From Flavobacterium hungaricum (GTDB lineage: Bacteria; Bacteroidota; Bacteroidia; Flavobacteriales; Flavobacteriaceae): a DNA stretch of 64,000 bases. Shown one piece after another: positions 8,174-17,732 of the stretch. A model generated the notes under the pieces. That model ran no database searches. It had not been told where the DNA came from and worked only from the letters and a program-made list of their open reading frames with translations. Position 1 is the stretch's first letter; each line of letters starts with the position of its first letter. The stretch spans positions 1 through 64,000 of the forward strand of contig NZ_PRDM01000005.1 of assembly GCF_015182285.1 (NCBI RefSeq), in the 5' to 3' direction. Position numbers and translations under genes: made by a program.

Positions 8174-8740
8174 TTATTGAGCAGCTGGTTTATCTATCAA
8201 TTTCGTTTCTTCTGCAGTAAACTCAGGAACAATCGCATAAGTTTCAACTTTAGTAATTGCCATCTCATCCAAAATATCAACCAAATTACGGTAATTTGAT
8301 TTTTTAGTTGGTTTGATAATCACAATTATTCCTTGGTCTGGTTTTCCTTTAGCAGCAGAATAAGCTAAAACATTTTTCTTTTGTTTTAACAATTCTCTAC
8401 GAATACCATCTTTACCATATGCAATATCTTTAGGCCCCACTTTAGGAGTTTCTAATAATCCCATATAGTAAACCATCTTATTATCATCCCCTAACATTAC
8501 TGTCATAGTTCGATTCTCATCTACCTTAGTATTATCAGTTGGCTTGTCATTTTCATCTTTATTAGGCAATGACAAATCCATCGATTGAGGTTTAGACAAC
8601 GAAGTAGTTAACATAAAGAATGTAATCAACAAGAATGCCAAATCCACCATCGCCGTCAAATCGACCTTCGAGCTTTGTTTTTTGCTTCTTACTTTACCAC
8701 CTTTACCACCACCGCCGTCGCCGGTATTTAATTCAGCCAT
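8174..8740 (-). CDS. ExbD/TolR-family protein, second copy
   Basis: A 188-residue ExbD-type component of the TonB motor. A glycine/lysine-rich cytoplasmic N-terminus (residues 1-25) precedes a single membrane helix with the signature VDLTAMVDLAFLLITFFMLT, whose first-turn Asp (in MVDLAF) is the expected proton-relay residue. The remainder is periplasmic. The gene lies 30 bp upstream of tonB and 18 bp downstream of a first ExbD gene. Two ExbD-like proteins in tandem are usual in Bacteroidota Ton clusters and may form a heteromeric pair. Confidence 0.92.
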   Translation of the reverse strand: MAELNTGDGGGGKGGKVRSKKQSSKVDLTAMVDLAFLLITFFMLTTSLSKPQSMDLSLPNKDENDKPTDNTKVDENRTMTVMLGDDNKMVYYMGLLETPKVGPKDIAYGKDGIRRELLKQKKNVLAYSAAKGKPDQGIIVIIKPTKKSNYRNLVDILDEMAITKVETYAIVPEFTAEETKLIDKPAAQ

Positions 8741-8758
8741 TTAGTGTATGTTTTTTAA

Positions 8759-9370
8759 TTAAAAGTCTTTTCCTCTCATTCCAGTAACTAAGTTAAAGGA
8801 ATTGATTTTCTGATCTTGTAGGATATCCATAATTTTTTTAATTTTTGGATATTCTTCTTTTGCATCTCCTTTTATCGCAATCTGCAATTCTTTGTCATCT
8901 AAATCAATTGCCGCTCTTCTAGAAACTAAAAGCCAATCTTTTAATTGATTATCTAACGAATCCAACGGAATTCCACCTTGATTTGCTTTGGTTCTGTCCG
9001 CTGCTTTCATATCAATGATAGACTTTAACCCTGCAACTGGTACACCAAAATCGTCCATCAATGCAAATTTAGCTTTATCATCTTCAGAAAATGTTACACC
9101 ATATTTTGCACCCATTCCTTCAAGAGTTCTTTTACGAAGCTCTCTTCCTTTGATGTCAAAAAATACTTTTCCTTTTCCTACTGTAATAATTGCCAAATCA
9201 GAATCTGGTAATTTACTTTGTACAGTAGATGAAGGCGTATCTACAGGTAGTGCCTCTGGCACTTTAGCAGTAGCGGTCAAAATAAAGAACGTTAGCAAAA
9301 GGAATGCAACATCACACATCGCAGTCATGTCTGTCGATGTCGACTTTTTTTTCATTTTTATTTTAGCCAT
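8759..9370 (-). CDS. exbD: ExbD/TolR-family protein, first copy
   Basis: A 203-residue ExbD-type protein. A short basic N-terminus (MAKIKMKKKS) is followed by the helix TDMTAMCDVAFLLLTFFILT with the conserved Asp in CDVAF. The periplasmic part carries an insertion of about 40 residues absent from classical ExbD (about 140), including an Asp/Lys-rich stretch. The gene follows exbB by 50 bp. Together with the second ExbD copy it should form the peptidoglycan-contacting part of the ExbBD motor. Confidence 0.93.
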   Translation of the reverse strand: MAKIKMKKKSTSTDMTAMCDVAFLLLTFFILTATAKVPEALPVDTPSSTVQSKLPDSDLAIITVGKGKVFFDIKGRELRKRTLEGMGAKYGVTFSEDDKAKFALMDDFGVPVAGLKSIIDMKAADRTKANQGGIPLDSLDNQLKDWLLVSRRAAIDLDDKELQIAIKGDAKEEYPKIKKIMDILQDQKINSFNLVTGMRGKDF

Positions 9371-9420
9371 TATCTTTTTATTTTGTTTTTTTGATATAAA
9401 AAATTAATATCAAAAATTAA

Positions 9421-10245
9421 TTATTGTCTTAAGCTTCCTCTGAATTTTCTGTAAGTATTAACGATAGTAGTACCAGCCTCATCAATAGAGTAAGTTAAAT
9501 CGTCAATTTTAGCAGTAAAGAAATTGTAAGAGATAATCGCTAATACAGAAGTAGAGATACCTGTTGCAGTGTTGATAAGTGCCTCAGAGATACCTGTTGC
9601 AAGAGCAGCTTGGTCAGGAGTACCAGCAGAAGCTAACGCACCAAACGCTTTAATCATACCAGATACAGTTCCTAATAATCCTCCTAATGTACCTAAAGAT
9701 ACTAAAGTAGAGATGATAGTCATGTTTTTCTCTAACATTGGCATTTCTAATGAAGTAGCCTCTTCGATTTCTTTGTGGATTACTTCTGAAGCTTCTTCAC
9801 TGTTGAAACCTTCTTTCTTAACATCTTGATATTTAATCAAAGCAGATTTAATTGCATTTGCAACTGAACCTTGTTGTTTGTCACATGAAGCGATAGCAGC
9901 CTCGATGTTTCCTTCTTTAATACTTCCTTGAACGTTTCTCATAAATGCATCTAAGTTTGCTTTTCCAGCAGCTTTAGAGATAACGATAAATCTTTCAATA
10001 GAAAAAACAACAACCATTAAAAACATACCTAATAATACTGGTACAATGAAACCTCCTTTATATACCATTCCTAAAGTATTAAGTGGATGACCAGTTTCTG
10101 AATTTCCGCCCTCGAAGTTAGCAGAATCTCCCATGATAAATTTCCAAATAAACACCCCCACTATAATACACGCTGCAATAATGATTCCAGTAACCATTCC
10201 TCCCCCATTTGAAGTGCTTTCTTTTTTAACTTTAACGTTTGCCAT
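9421..10245 (-). CDS. exbB: MotA/TolQ/ExbB proton channel protein
   Basis: A 274-residue ExbB-type inner-membrane channel subunit and the first gene of the Ton operon. An extra N-terminal hydrophobic helix (about 19-36) precedes the canonical three: about 63-86, and a pair near 175-200 and 225-245 in the region STLVSLGTLGGLLGTVSGMI and ALINTATGISTSVLAIISYN, matching the MotA_ExbB domain. A conserved Glu lies in the GISEALINT segment. It forms the proton path with ExbD. A -7 element lies 65 nt upstream. Confidence 0.95.
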   Translation of the reverse strand: MANVKVKKESTSNGGGMVTGIIIAACIIVGVFIWKFIMGDSANFEGGNSETGHPLNTLGMVYKGGFIVPVLLGMFLMVVVFSIERFIVISKAAGKANLDAFMRNVQGSIKEGNIEAAIASCDKQQGSVANAIKSALIKYQDVKKEGFNSEEASEVIHKEIEEATSLEMPMLEKNMTIISTLVSLGTLGGLLGTVSGMIKAFGALASAGTPDQAALATGISEALINTATGISTSVLAIISYNFFTAKIDDLTYSIDEAGTTIVNTYRKFRGSLRQ

Positions 10246-10309
10246 TTTTTTTAATTTTAATAGTTTTAAATAATTTTTATTTTTTAGTTATATTTAACTT
10301 GTAGAGGAG

Positions 10310-10317
10310 CAAATTTA
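10310..10317 (-). promoter_or_regulatory. -7 element of the exbB-tonB operon promoter
   Basis: TAAATTTG on the minus strand. No good TTTG at 19 nt; a T-tract is there instead. The 381-bp divergent region 10246-10626 is otherwise very AT-rich and I see no gene or further structure in it. Confidence 0.45.
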
Positions 10318-10626
10318 TACGTTTAGTTTAAATAAAAAAACTTTTTTTAATTTTATTGACCGAAATTTAACTTCAATTTAAAAAATATCTCATTAATTTG
10401 TCAGCGTCATTTTTTAGATAAAACAAAAAAAAGGTCGATAATTAGAAAAATTACAACGTTTTAGTAAATATTCAAAGATTCCGTTGATATCTTCTTAAAA
10501 AGCTGCGAATTTTTTTTTTATTTATAATTCAATCAAAAAAAGCTTTTTCTTACTAAAAAAAACCATCACAAAAATGCCTAAAATACAAGCAACACTCATA
10601 TAACCAACTAAATTACAAATAAAAAA

Positions 10627-12144
10627 ATGAATAAAAAAGACAATTTTATTGCTGCTATAAATAATGGTTATGCATCTAAGGGAGACAGCATTATTCTTGG
10701 GGGCGCAATGCTTGACGGTGAGCCGCTTGCAGAAGCTCATGTCAAAATTCCGCTTAAAACTTTAAACCGACACGGACTGATTGCGGGAGCAACCGGAACT
10801 GGAAAAACTAAAACGATTCAGGTTTTTTCGGAACAGCTTTCGAATGCTGGAATTCCTGTTTTGATGATGGATATTAAAGGAGATTTTAGTGGTATTGCCA
10901 AAGAAGGAAAAGAAGAAGGTTTTATCACAGAGCGTCACGCTAAAATTGACATTCCTTTTAATGTATCTGCTTTTCCTGTAGAATTGATGTCACTTTCTAA
11001 ACAGGACGGTGTTCGCCTGCGCGCAACGGTTTCTGAATTTGGACCTGTTTTATTTTCCAGAATATTAGACCTTAATGATACTCAGGCGGGAGTTATTGCA
11101 GTTATTTTTAAATATTGCGACGACAACCAAATGCCCTTGTTAGACCTTAAAGACATTAAAAAGGTTATTAATTATATTACCGAAGAAGGCAAAGAAGAAA
11201 TTACTGCCAATTATGGCAAAATCTCAACTTCGACAACGGGAACGATTTTAAGAAAAATTATTGAACTCGAACAACAAGGCGGTGATTTGTTTTTTGGCGA
11301 ACTTTCGTTTGAAACGGATGATTTAATGCGCATCGACGAAAACGGAAAAGGTTACGTAAATATCATTCGTTTAACAGATATTCAAGATAAACCAAAATTA
11401 TTCTCGACTTTTATGTTGAGCCTTTTAGCAGAGATTTATCAAAAAATGCCTGAGAAAGGAGATGCTTCGCAGCCGGAGCTGGTTATTTTTATTGATGAAG
11501 CGCATTTAATATTTAATGAAGCCAGCAAAGCACTTCTGGAGCAAATCGAAACGATTGTAAAACTAATTCGTTCAAAAGGTGTTGGTGTTTATTTTGTAAC
11601 ACAAAACCCGATGGATGTTCCGAGTGGTGTTTTGGCGCAATTGGGATTAAAAATCCAGCATGCTTTGAGAGCTTTTACCGCTAATGACCGTCAGGCAATT
11701 AAGAAAACGGCAGACAATTACCCAACTTCTGAATATTATAAAACGGACGAATTATTAACAAGTCTTGGAATCGGTGAAGCTTTGGTTACAGCGTTGAATG
11801 AAAAAGGTATTCCGACTCCTTTGGTTGCAACTATGATGCGTGCACCAATGAGCCGAATGGATATTTTATCATCAGAAGAAATCGCTGCCATAAACGGCAA
11901 ATCGAAACTGGTAAAAAAATACGCCGAAGAAATTGATCGCGAAAGCGCCTACGAAATCTTGACAAAAAAAATTGATCAAGCCAACCAAGCAGTGGCAGAA
12001 CAAGAACAACAAGCTCCAGCTAAATCTTCTAAAGCGGGACCAACTACTACAGAAGTAGTAACCAAATCTGTTCTAAAAGTCGTTACAAGCGCTACCTTCA
12101 TAAGAGGCGTTTTTGGTGTTTTGACAAAAATCTTTAAGAAGTAA
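10627..12144 (+). CDS. HerA/DUF853-family ATPase (YjgR-like)
   Basis: A 505-residue ATPase of the HerA-FtsK superfamily, DUF853 branch. Walker A is GATGTGKTKT (about 53-62) and Walker B is LVIFIDEAH near 285-293; an arginine-bearing block near VTQNPMDVPSGVLAQLG corresponds to the sensor region. The C-terminus ends in an Ala/Gln-rich linker and a hydrophobic tail (KVVTSATFIRGVFGVLTKIF). Relatives form hexamers; their substrate is unknown. The gene stands alone, divergent from exbB and convergent with kmo. I see no nuclease (NurA) partner, so this is not a canonical HerA-NurA pair. Confidence 0.85.
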   Translation: MNKKDNFIAAINNGYASKGDSIILGGAMLDGEPLAEAHVKIPLKTLNRHGLIAGATGTGKTKTIQVFSEQLSNAGIPVLMMDIKGDFSGIAKEGKEEGFITERHAKIDIPFNVSAFPVELMSLSKQDGVRLRATVSEFGPVLFSRILDLNDTQAGVIAVIFKYCDDNQMPLLDLKDIKKVINYITEEGKEEITANYGKISTSTTGTILRKIIELEQQGGDLFFGELSFETDDLMRIDENGKGYVNIIRLTDIQDKPKLFSTFMLSLLAEIYQKMPEKGDASQPELVIFIDEAHLIFNEASKALLEQIETIVKLIRSKGVGVYFVTQNPMDVPSGVLAQLGLKIQHALRAFTANDRQAIKKTADNYPTSEYYKTDELLTSLGIGEALVTALNEKGIPTPLVATMMRAPMSRMDILSSEEIAAINGKSKLVKKYAEEIDRESAYEILTKKIDQANQAVAEQEQQAPAKSSKAGPTTTEVVTKSVLKVVTSATFIRGVFGVLTKIFKK

Positions 12145-12175
12145 AAAAATATTTGATCCCTATAGTTATAAAAGC

Positions 12176-12207
12176 AAAACCCGACAGTTTAAAACATGTC
12201 GGGTTTT
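12176..12207. terminator. Intrinsic terminator after the HerA-like gene
   Basis: Perfect 11-bp stem (12176-12186 with 12197-12207; core CCCGACA/TGTCGGG) with T-run, 32 bp past the stop at 12144 and between convergent genes. Confidence 0.8.
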
Positions 12208-12271
12208 ATTTTGTAGTCTCGGTCAAAAAGAGTTTAAGGACAACAGTTTTGGGCTGTAATGAACTTATAAA

Positions 12272-13612
12272 TTATCTAGACAGTAATTCTAATATTTTAG
12301 TTTCTACTTCTGGAGTGTCCCAAATATTTTCAATATTTTCTATTCTCAACACTTCTTCCATAATTCCGTTTTGGTAATCGCCAATCGCCAAAGCTTCAGC
12401 ATAAGGACGATCGCTAAAAGTAACACGACTGTAAAGGGGAATCCATTTATCAGGATGTTTATCCGAAAATGCTTTTTCTATTTTCTTTTGAAGCAGGAAT
12501 TTTTCATCGGCCGTTTTGGTGCTCATTTCCATGAAATTTCGATACGAAAGTTCTGCAATCGCATCGGCATTTGGTTTACGGGAAATCTGATATTCTGAGA
12601 AGATCTTTTTCCAATCATTTCCGTATTTCTCAATCATTTCGTTCAAAACGGTAATATCTTCAAAACCGGCATTCATTCCCTGTCCATAAAATGGAACAAT
12701 AGCATGACACGCGTCACCGATCAAAGCAATCTTATCTTCATACGTCCACGGAAAACATTTCATTGTAACCAATGTACTTGTCGGATTGTTAAAGAAATCA
12801 TTTGCTAATTCTGGAATTACCTCAATAGAATCAGGGAATTTCTTTGCAAAGAAATCTTCCACTTCTTTACGATCTGTTAACGATGCAAAAGAATTTTCGC
12901 CTTCAAACGGCATAAAAAGTGTACAAGTAAAACTGCCGTCTAAGTTTGGAAGCGCAATTAACATGTATTCACCTCGAGGCCAGATATGAAACGAGTTTTT
13001 GTCTAATTTATGGGTTCCGTCGGGATTTGCTGGAATATTTAATTCTTTATAACCTACATTTAAAAATTCCTGCGAATAGTTAAACATACTCTGACGCTGC
13101 ATTCTATGGCGGATTCTCGAAAACGCCCCATCAGCGCCAAAAACCATATCGTATTTTTTTTCTTCCCACTCGCCTCTTTCGCTTTCGCCGATATGAAGCG
13201 TTGCGTCGCTCATGGTAACGTCCCAGATTTTCTGTTCAAAATAGAATTCGGCTCCCGCATTTTCGGCAAGATCAATCATTTTTCTATTTAATCTTCCTCT
13301 AGAAATAGAATAAATCGCTTCTCCGTCTTGACCATAATTCTGAAAATTCAGTTTATCGACCAAATGAATCGCGCGTTTGTCCATCGGAATTGCTATTTCG
13401 CGTACAGAATCTCCAACTCCAACCGCATCAAGTGCTCTCCAGCCACGATTAGACATAGCGAGATTTATAGAACGTCCAGAAAAATTTATTTTACGAATAT
13501 CAGGACTGCGATCATAAACATGAACGGTGTGACCTGCTTTTTTAAGATAAATTGCCAAAAGCGATCCGACTAATCCAGAACCGACAACTGCAATTTTTAG
13601 TGAAGTTTGCAT
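12272..13612 (-). CDS. kmo: Kynurenine 3-monooxygenase
   Basis: FAD- and NADPH-dependent hydroxylase turning L-kynurenine into 3-hydroxykynurenine in tryptophan degradation and NAD synthesis. The 446 residues include the Rossmann motif GSGLVG (11-16), the DRSPDIR acidic end of the second strand, the FSGRSINLAMSNRG block specific to KMO, and the second FAD motif GDACHAIVPFYGQGMNAGFED. I chose the ATG at 13612; a TTG directly upstream (13615) is the only alternative. Its pathway partner kynureninase is 13 kb away at 26485-27759, on the same strand but not in an operon. Confidence 0.95.
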   Translation of the reverse strand: MQTSLKIAVVGSGLVGSLLAIYLKKAGHTVHVYDRSPDIRKINFSGRSINLAMSNRGWRALDAVGVGDSVREIAIPMDKRAIHLVDKLNFQNYGQDGEAIYSISRGRLNRKMIDLAENAGAEFYFEQKIWDVTMSDATLHIGESERGEWEEKKYDMVFGADGAFSRIRHRMQRQSMFNYSQEFLNVGYKELNIPANPDGTHKLDKNSFHIWPRGEYMLIALPNLDGSFTCTLFMPFEGENSFASLTDRKEVEDFFAKKFPDSIEVIPELANDFFNNPTSTLVTMKCFPWTYEDKIALIGDACHAIVPFYGQGMNAGFEDITVLNEMIEKYGNDWKKIFSEYQISRKPNADAIAELSYRNFMEMSTKTADEKFLLQKKIEKAFSDKHPDKWIPLYSRVTFSDRPYAEALAIGDYQNGIMEEVLRIENIENIWDTPEVETKILELLSR

Positions 13613-13862
13613 CAAGGAAAATCTAATAATAAGATTGTAAAAATAAGTAATAAAAACACAAGACCTTAAAAATAAAGGAAATATTTACTGTTATAGATAG
13701 AAAAAGACTTTTACTTTAATTATTCTTTTTAATTTTTTCAGTTCAAAACAGGTATAAATAATTTTATATTTTTATAACAAATTGTTATTTTATTAAATTT
13801 ATTTACAATTATTAAACAATTAGTTTTGCTTTAAAATCATTACAAACTATTTAAGAAAGTTT

Positions 13863-14456
13863 ATGAACAGCGAAATTTTACACTCCAATATAATCTTAGA
13901 AAACGAAAAAGTATTGTTGATTCCGTTTGAAAGCGAAAGAAACATCGAACTAAAAGAAATCATTTTTGATGATGAAATCTGGAAGTATATGGGAATGTAC
14001 ATCCGAAGCGATCAGGATTTTGAAAACTATATTCAAAGTACATTAAAACAAAAAGAAACTGGAATGTGTTATCCATTTCTTATTATAGATAAAGCAAAGA
14101 ATAAAGCAGCAGGAAGCACTCGCTATGGCTATTTGAATCATGCAAGTCAAAAATGCGAAATTGGCTGGACGTGGTATGGAAAAGCTTTTCAAGGAACTGG
14201 TTTGAATAAAGCCTGTAAATTTGAATTACTGAATTTTGGTTTCGAAAAGATTCAGTTTAGAAGAATACAATTTAGTGCCGATCTTGAGAATCTGCGTTCT
14301 CAAAAAGCAATCGAAAAATTGGGCGCTAAAAAAGAAGGTCTTTTTAGAAATAACTATGTAGATTCTGAAGGAAAAAGCAAAGATGATGTTTATTACAGTG
14401 TCATTTTGGAAGAATGGGAAAAAACTAAGAATACTTATTTCGAAGAGTTTTTATAA
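13863..14456 (+). CDS. GNAT N-acetyltransferase (RimJ/RimL type)
   Basis: A 197-residue GCN5-related acetyltransferase. The RimL-like fold shows in LIPFESERNIELKEI near the N-terminus, the central AAGSTRYGYLN strand, GIGWTWYGKAFQGTGLN-like acetyl-CoA-binding segment (here EIGWTWYGKAFQGTG) and the C-terminal SQKAIEKLGAKKEG block. The substrate (protein N-terminus or small molecule) cannot be told. It is preceded by 250 bp of AT-rich sequence holding no gene and followed after 53 bp by a secreted protein gene. Confidence 0.85.
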   Translation: MNSEILHSNIILENEKVLLIPFESERNIELKEIIFDDEIWKYMGMYIRSDQDFENYIQSTLKQKETGMCYPFLIIDKAKNKAAGSTRYGYLNHASQKCEIGWTWYGKAFQGTGLNKACKFELLNFGFEKIQFRRIQFSADLENLRSQKAIEKLGAKKEGLFRNNYVDSEGKSKDDVYYSVILEEWEKTKNTYFEEFL

Positions 14457-14509
14457 TTGTAATTGTTTACTTTAGCCTCTAAAATTTCTGTTGATCATTA
14501 TTAAAATAC

Positions 14510-15043
14510 ATGAAAAAAAAACTTTTCTTATTCCTCTTAATTTCAATTAGTTTTCTAAACTCTTACGGACAAACAAAAATGATTGTAGGCAAAAAGCACT
14601 TACTTTTTGTGAGTATTCCTAACAGCTGGCTTCAGTCGCCTAACGAAGAAATTCCGTTTCTTATAAAACCTGAAGCAAAAAATGTCAGCGACAGGACCTA
14701 TATGTATGTTCTTGGATTGGATTACGAATCTTCTCCAGATTTAAATGCTTGGATTGAAGGAAATAATACAGGTTTAAAAAATAACATTCCAGATATTAGT
14801 ATTCAAAATCTCGATCTCACTTTTGACAATTTAAAACCAAATAATTTCCTGACTGGAAAATACAAGATCGTAACCTACACTTATCCCAATGGACGAAAAG
14901 AAGCTTTATTAGTCATCGAATCTAAAACAAGTATTTTTACAGTGGTACTTTCTGCTAAAGATTCGGCAGAGTTTAATACTTATTTAAATTCTTTCAAAGA
15001 GTTGACAAACTCATTAGAAATTAAAGCTGCAACAGTCCGATAA
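14510..15043 (+). CDS. Hypothetical secreted protein
   Basis: A 177-residue protein I do not recognise. A cleavable signal peptide is clear (KKKLFLFLLISISFLNSYG, about 1-20), so it goes to the periplasm or beyond. The mature part looks like one compact mixed alpha/beta domain without cysteines or repeats. It starts 53 bp after the GNAT gene and is followed after 10 bp by an AraC-family regulator, suggesting co-transcription with that regulator. Confidence 0.7.
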   Translation: MKKKLFLFLLISISFLNSYGQTKMIVGKKHLLFVSIPNSWLQSPNEEIPFLIKPEAKNVSDRTYMYVLGLDYESSPDLNAWIEGNNTGLKNNIPDISIQNLDLTFDNLKPNNFLTGKYKIVTYTYPNGRKEALLVIESKTSIFTVVLSAKDSAEFNTYLNSFKELTNSLEIKAATVR

Positions 15044-15053
15044 AAATATTTTT

Positions 15054-15860
15054 ATGTCTGACAACTTAAAACTGTATTCCGAACATTACGTATCGCAAAA
15101 ATCCGAAAGATTTGTCAATAAAATATGGTGTTTGGATAATTCATTCGGCGAAAGTCTGATTGAAAACAAACTTGTTTTGCCAAACGGATGTTTTAATATG
15201 GCCATTGTAAGCGGCAACGCTATAGAGGTTCATACCAGCAAAAAGAAATACGAAATGAATGAAGGTTTTTACTTTTGTTCGCAAATGACGAATAAAGTTT
15301 TGGTGAATATCCAGCCAAAAACTAAAGTCACCATCTTACAGCTTCATGCATGGACACTTTCGATGTTTACCAAATATGATCTAAGCAATTTTACCGATTC
15401 GATAATTAAAATCGACAGTGAAACACTTCCTTTTAGAATTACTATTGCTAATCCTGTCGAAAAACTGTTAGAAACGACCAATGGTTATTGTGAACAATTA
15501 TCCGACTTAAATCCAAGCCAAAACAGCGTTGAAAAAATCTGTGAAATAATCAAAAATAAGGAAGACGAAATTTCTGTTTCTGAAATTGCATTGCAGTTAC
15601 AATCTTCACAGCGTTTACTCCAGATTAAATTTAAAACCGCAACTGGGCTTACGATCAAAAAATACATTCAGATTCTAAAATTCAGAAAATCGGTTGACCA
15701 AATGGTAAATACTGATTTAGAAAAAATGAGTCTAACCGAAATTGCCCTTTACAACAAATACTTTGACCAATCGCATTTTATTCGAAAGTTTAAAGATGTG
15801 ACCAAAGCAACTCCAAAGACATTCAATCCTGATTCTTATTTTCTTTCGCAAAAAAGATAA
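15054..15860 (+). CDS. AraC-family transcriptional regulator
   Basis: A 268-residue regulator. The N-terminal 150 residues resemble the DUF6597-type sensor domain of Bacteroidota AraC proteins (VLPNGCFNMAIVSGN at about 41-55). The C-terminal helix-turn-helix pair is at about 170-265: ISVSEIALQLQSSQRLLQIKF for the first helix-turn-helix and MSLTEIALYNKYFDQSHFIRKFKDVTKATPKTF for the second. It probably senses a small molecule and acts on adjacent genes, possibly the secreted protein or the serine hydrolase at 16058. Target is inference. Confidence 0.85.
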   Translation: MSDNLKLYSEHYVSQKSERFVNKIWCLDNSFGESLIENKLVLPNGCFNMAIVSGNAIEVHTSKKKYEMNEGFYFCSQMTNKVLVNIQPKTKVTILQLHAWTLSMFTKYDLSNFTDSIIKIDSETLPFRITIANPVEKLLETTNGYCEQLSDLNPSQNSVEKICEIIKNKEDEISVSEIALQLQSSQRLLQIKFKTATGLTIKKYIQILKFRKSVDQMVNTDLEKMSLTEIALYNKYFDQSHFIRKFKDVTKATPKTFNPDSYFLSQKR

Positions 15861-16057
15861 AATTTCGCTTTTGTACAATTTCCAAAATCTTGAGTGAGGT
15901 ATTTTTGCAAAACGTTTAAATTAGTTTTTAACACCTAGAGGCATAGTTTACAGAATGTATTGCATAGTACGTTCTTCTTTTGGCAGCAAAAAAACCTATG
16001 TTTCTATGTGTTAATCAATTACATTTAAACTTTTAATCATCAATCCAATCAATCACA

Positions 16058-17581
16058 ATGAAAATCATCAATTCAATTTCAAAAATTATTCTTATCGGAA
16101 TTCTATTTTTTTCAACTCTAACGGGATTTTCTCAGGAAGAAAAAAACTCCGAATTGTACAAAACTATTATGTCAAAAGACAGTCTTCTTTTTAATGTAGG
16201 TTTTAATACATGCGACATTTCACAGTTTGAAAATTTGTTAAGCGCAGATTTTGAGTTTTATCACGATAAAGACAGTATTTCAGACAAAGCATTGTTTCTT
16301 CATAATCTTAAAAAAGGCTTGTGCGGTTCTATTGAAAGCTATAAAGCCCGAAGATACTTAGTCCCAAATAGCACCGAAGTTTATCCGTTATACAAAAAAG
16401 GCGTTCTGTATGGCGCAATGCAGATGGGAATTCATCAGTTTTATGAAAAATCAGTCTCCAAAAATGAATCCCTTGCAAATGCAAAAGAAAATTTTGGCAG
16501 CACGGCACGGTTTACTCATGTATGGTTACTTAACAACGGTATTTGGAAACTGAGAAGATCTTTTAGTTACGATCATCAAAACGCCAATACTGCAGGCACA
16601 AAATCAGATATTTTTGATAACGATCAGGAAATTAAAAAATGGCTGGCGCAAAATAATGTTCCAGCTCTTGGAATTGGAGTTATAACTAACGGAAAACTAC
16701 AAGAAGTAAAAGTTTTTGGCGAACTTAAAAAAGGAGTTACAGCTCCCTATAATACTATCTGGAATGTGGCTTCACTTACAAAACCAATCACAGCGATGGT
16801 TACTTTAAAATTGGTAAGTCAAGGAAAATGGAATTTGGACGAACCGCTGGATAAATACTGGATCGATCCGGACATCAAGAACGATCCAAATTATAAATTG
16901 TTGACTACAAGAATTATTTTAAGCCATCAAACGGGTTTTCCGAATTGGAGGCATATGAACGAATCTGGAAAACTCGATTTTAAATTTAAACCTGGTACAA
17001 AATACCAATATTCAGGAGAAGGTTTTGAATATCTGCGTAAAGCTTTGGAAAAGAAATTCAACAAAAAACTAGACCAGCTGGCAGACGAATTGATTTTTAA
17101 ACCCCTTAAAATGAATGATTCTCAATTGGTCTGGAACGATAAAATTGACCTTACAAGATTTGCAATTGGTTATGATAATAAGGGAAATGCCTATGAACCT
17201 ACCAAAATTAAAACGGCAAACGCAGCTGATGACCTTATGACTACACTATCGGATTATGGAACTTTTTTATGCAGTGTGATGAATGGCGAGGGTTTATCTC
17301 AAAAAGTTTTTGAAGAGATGAATGCGCACCAAATACAAACTAAAAAGGATAAATATTTTGGGCTTGGTTTTGAAATTTATGATTTTGGAAACGGCGAATA
17401 TGCCCTTTCACACGGCGGAGCAGACAAAGGTGTGCAGACACTGGCTTTTATACTGCCAAAAACAAAAGAAGGAGTCTTGATTTTTACCAACGTTGACGAT
17501 GGGTATAAGGTTTACGAAAAGATAATTACACATTATTTAGGAGAAAATGGAAAAAAATTGATTGCGATTGAAACCAAATGA
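16058..17581 (+). CDS. NTF2-like/serine beta-lactamase-family fusion, secreted
   Basis: A 507-residue exported two-domain protein. After a signal peptide (about 1-25, ending GFSQ) residues 35-175 form an NTF2/DUF4440-like domain, and 185-500 a class C beta-lactamase/serine hydrolase domain. The catalytic SxxK is SLTK (239-242); the second motif is YSG (318-320) where most relatives have YxN; the third is HGGADKG near 453. Relatives include esterases and D-aminopeptidases, so true beta-lactam hydrolysis is unlikely to be the main role. A second serine hydrolase follows 151 bp downstream. Confidence 0.82.
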   Translation: MKIINSISKIILIGILFFSTLTGFSQEEKNSELYKTIMSKDSLLFNVGFNTCDISQFENLLSADFEFYHDKDSISDKALFLHNLKKGLCGSIESYKARRYLVPNSTEVYPLYKKGVLYGAMQMGIHQFYEKSVSKNESLANAKENFGSTARFTHVWLLNNGIWKLRRSFSYDHQNANTAGTKSDIFDNDQEIKKWLAQNNVPALGIGVITNGKLQEVKVFGELKKGVTAPYNTIWNVASLTKPITAMVTLKLVSQGKWNLDEPLDKYWIDPDIKNDPNYKLLTTRIILSHQTGFPNWRHMNESGKLDFKFKPGTKYQYSGEGFEYLRKALEKKFNKKLDQLADELIFKPLKMNDSQLVWNDKIDLTRFAIGYDNKGNAYEPTKIKTANAADDLMTTLSDYGTFLCSVMNGEGLSQKVFEEMNAHQIQTKKDKYFGLGFEIYDFGNGEYALSHGGADKGVQTLAFILPKTKEGVLIFTNVDDGYKVYEKIITHYLGENGKKLIAIETK

Positions 17582-17732
17582 AAATTTGGTCGTCTAACAT
17601 TTTGTAAGCGTTTAAAAGTTTCATCAAAAAAATCGTAATTTCGATTAATTAACTGATACACTAACAATTACAAAGTTTCAATCATCAATCAAAAAACGAA
17701 TCATTTATTAATCCTAAACCAAATCATCAATT

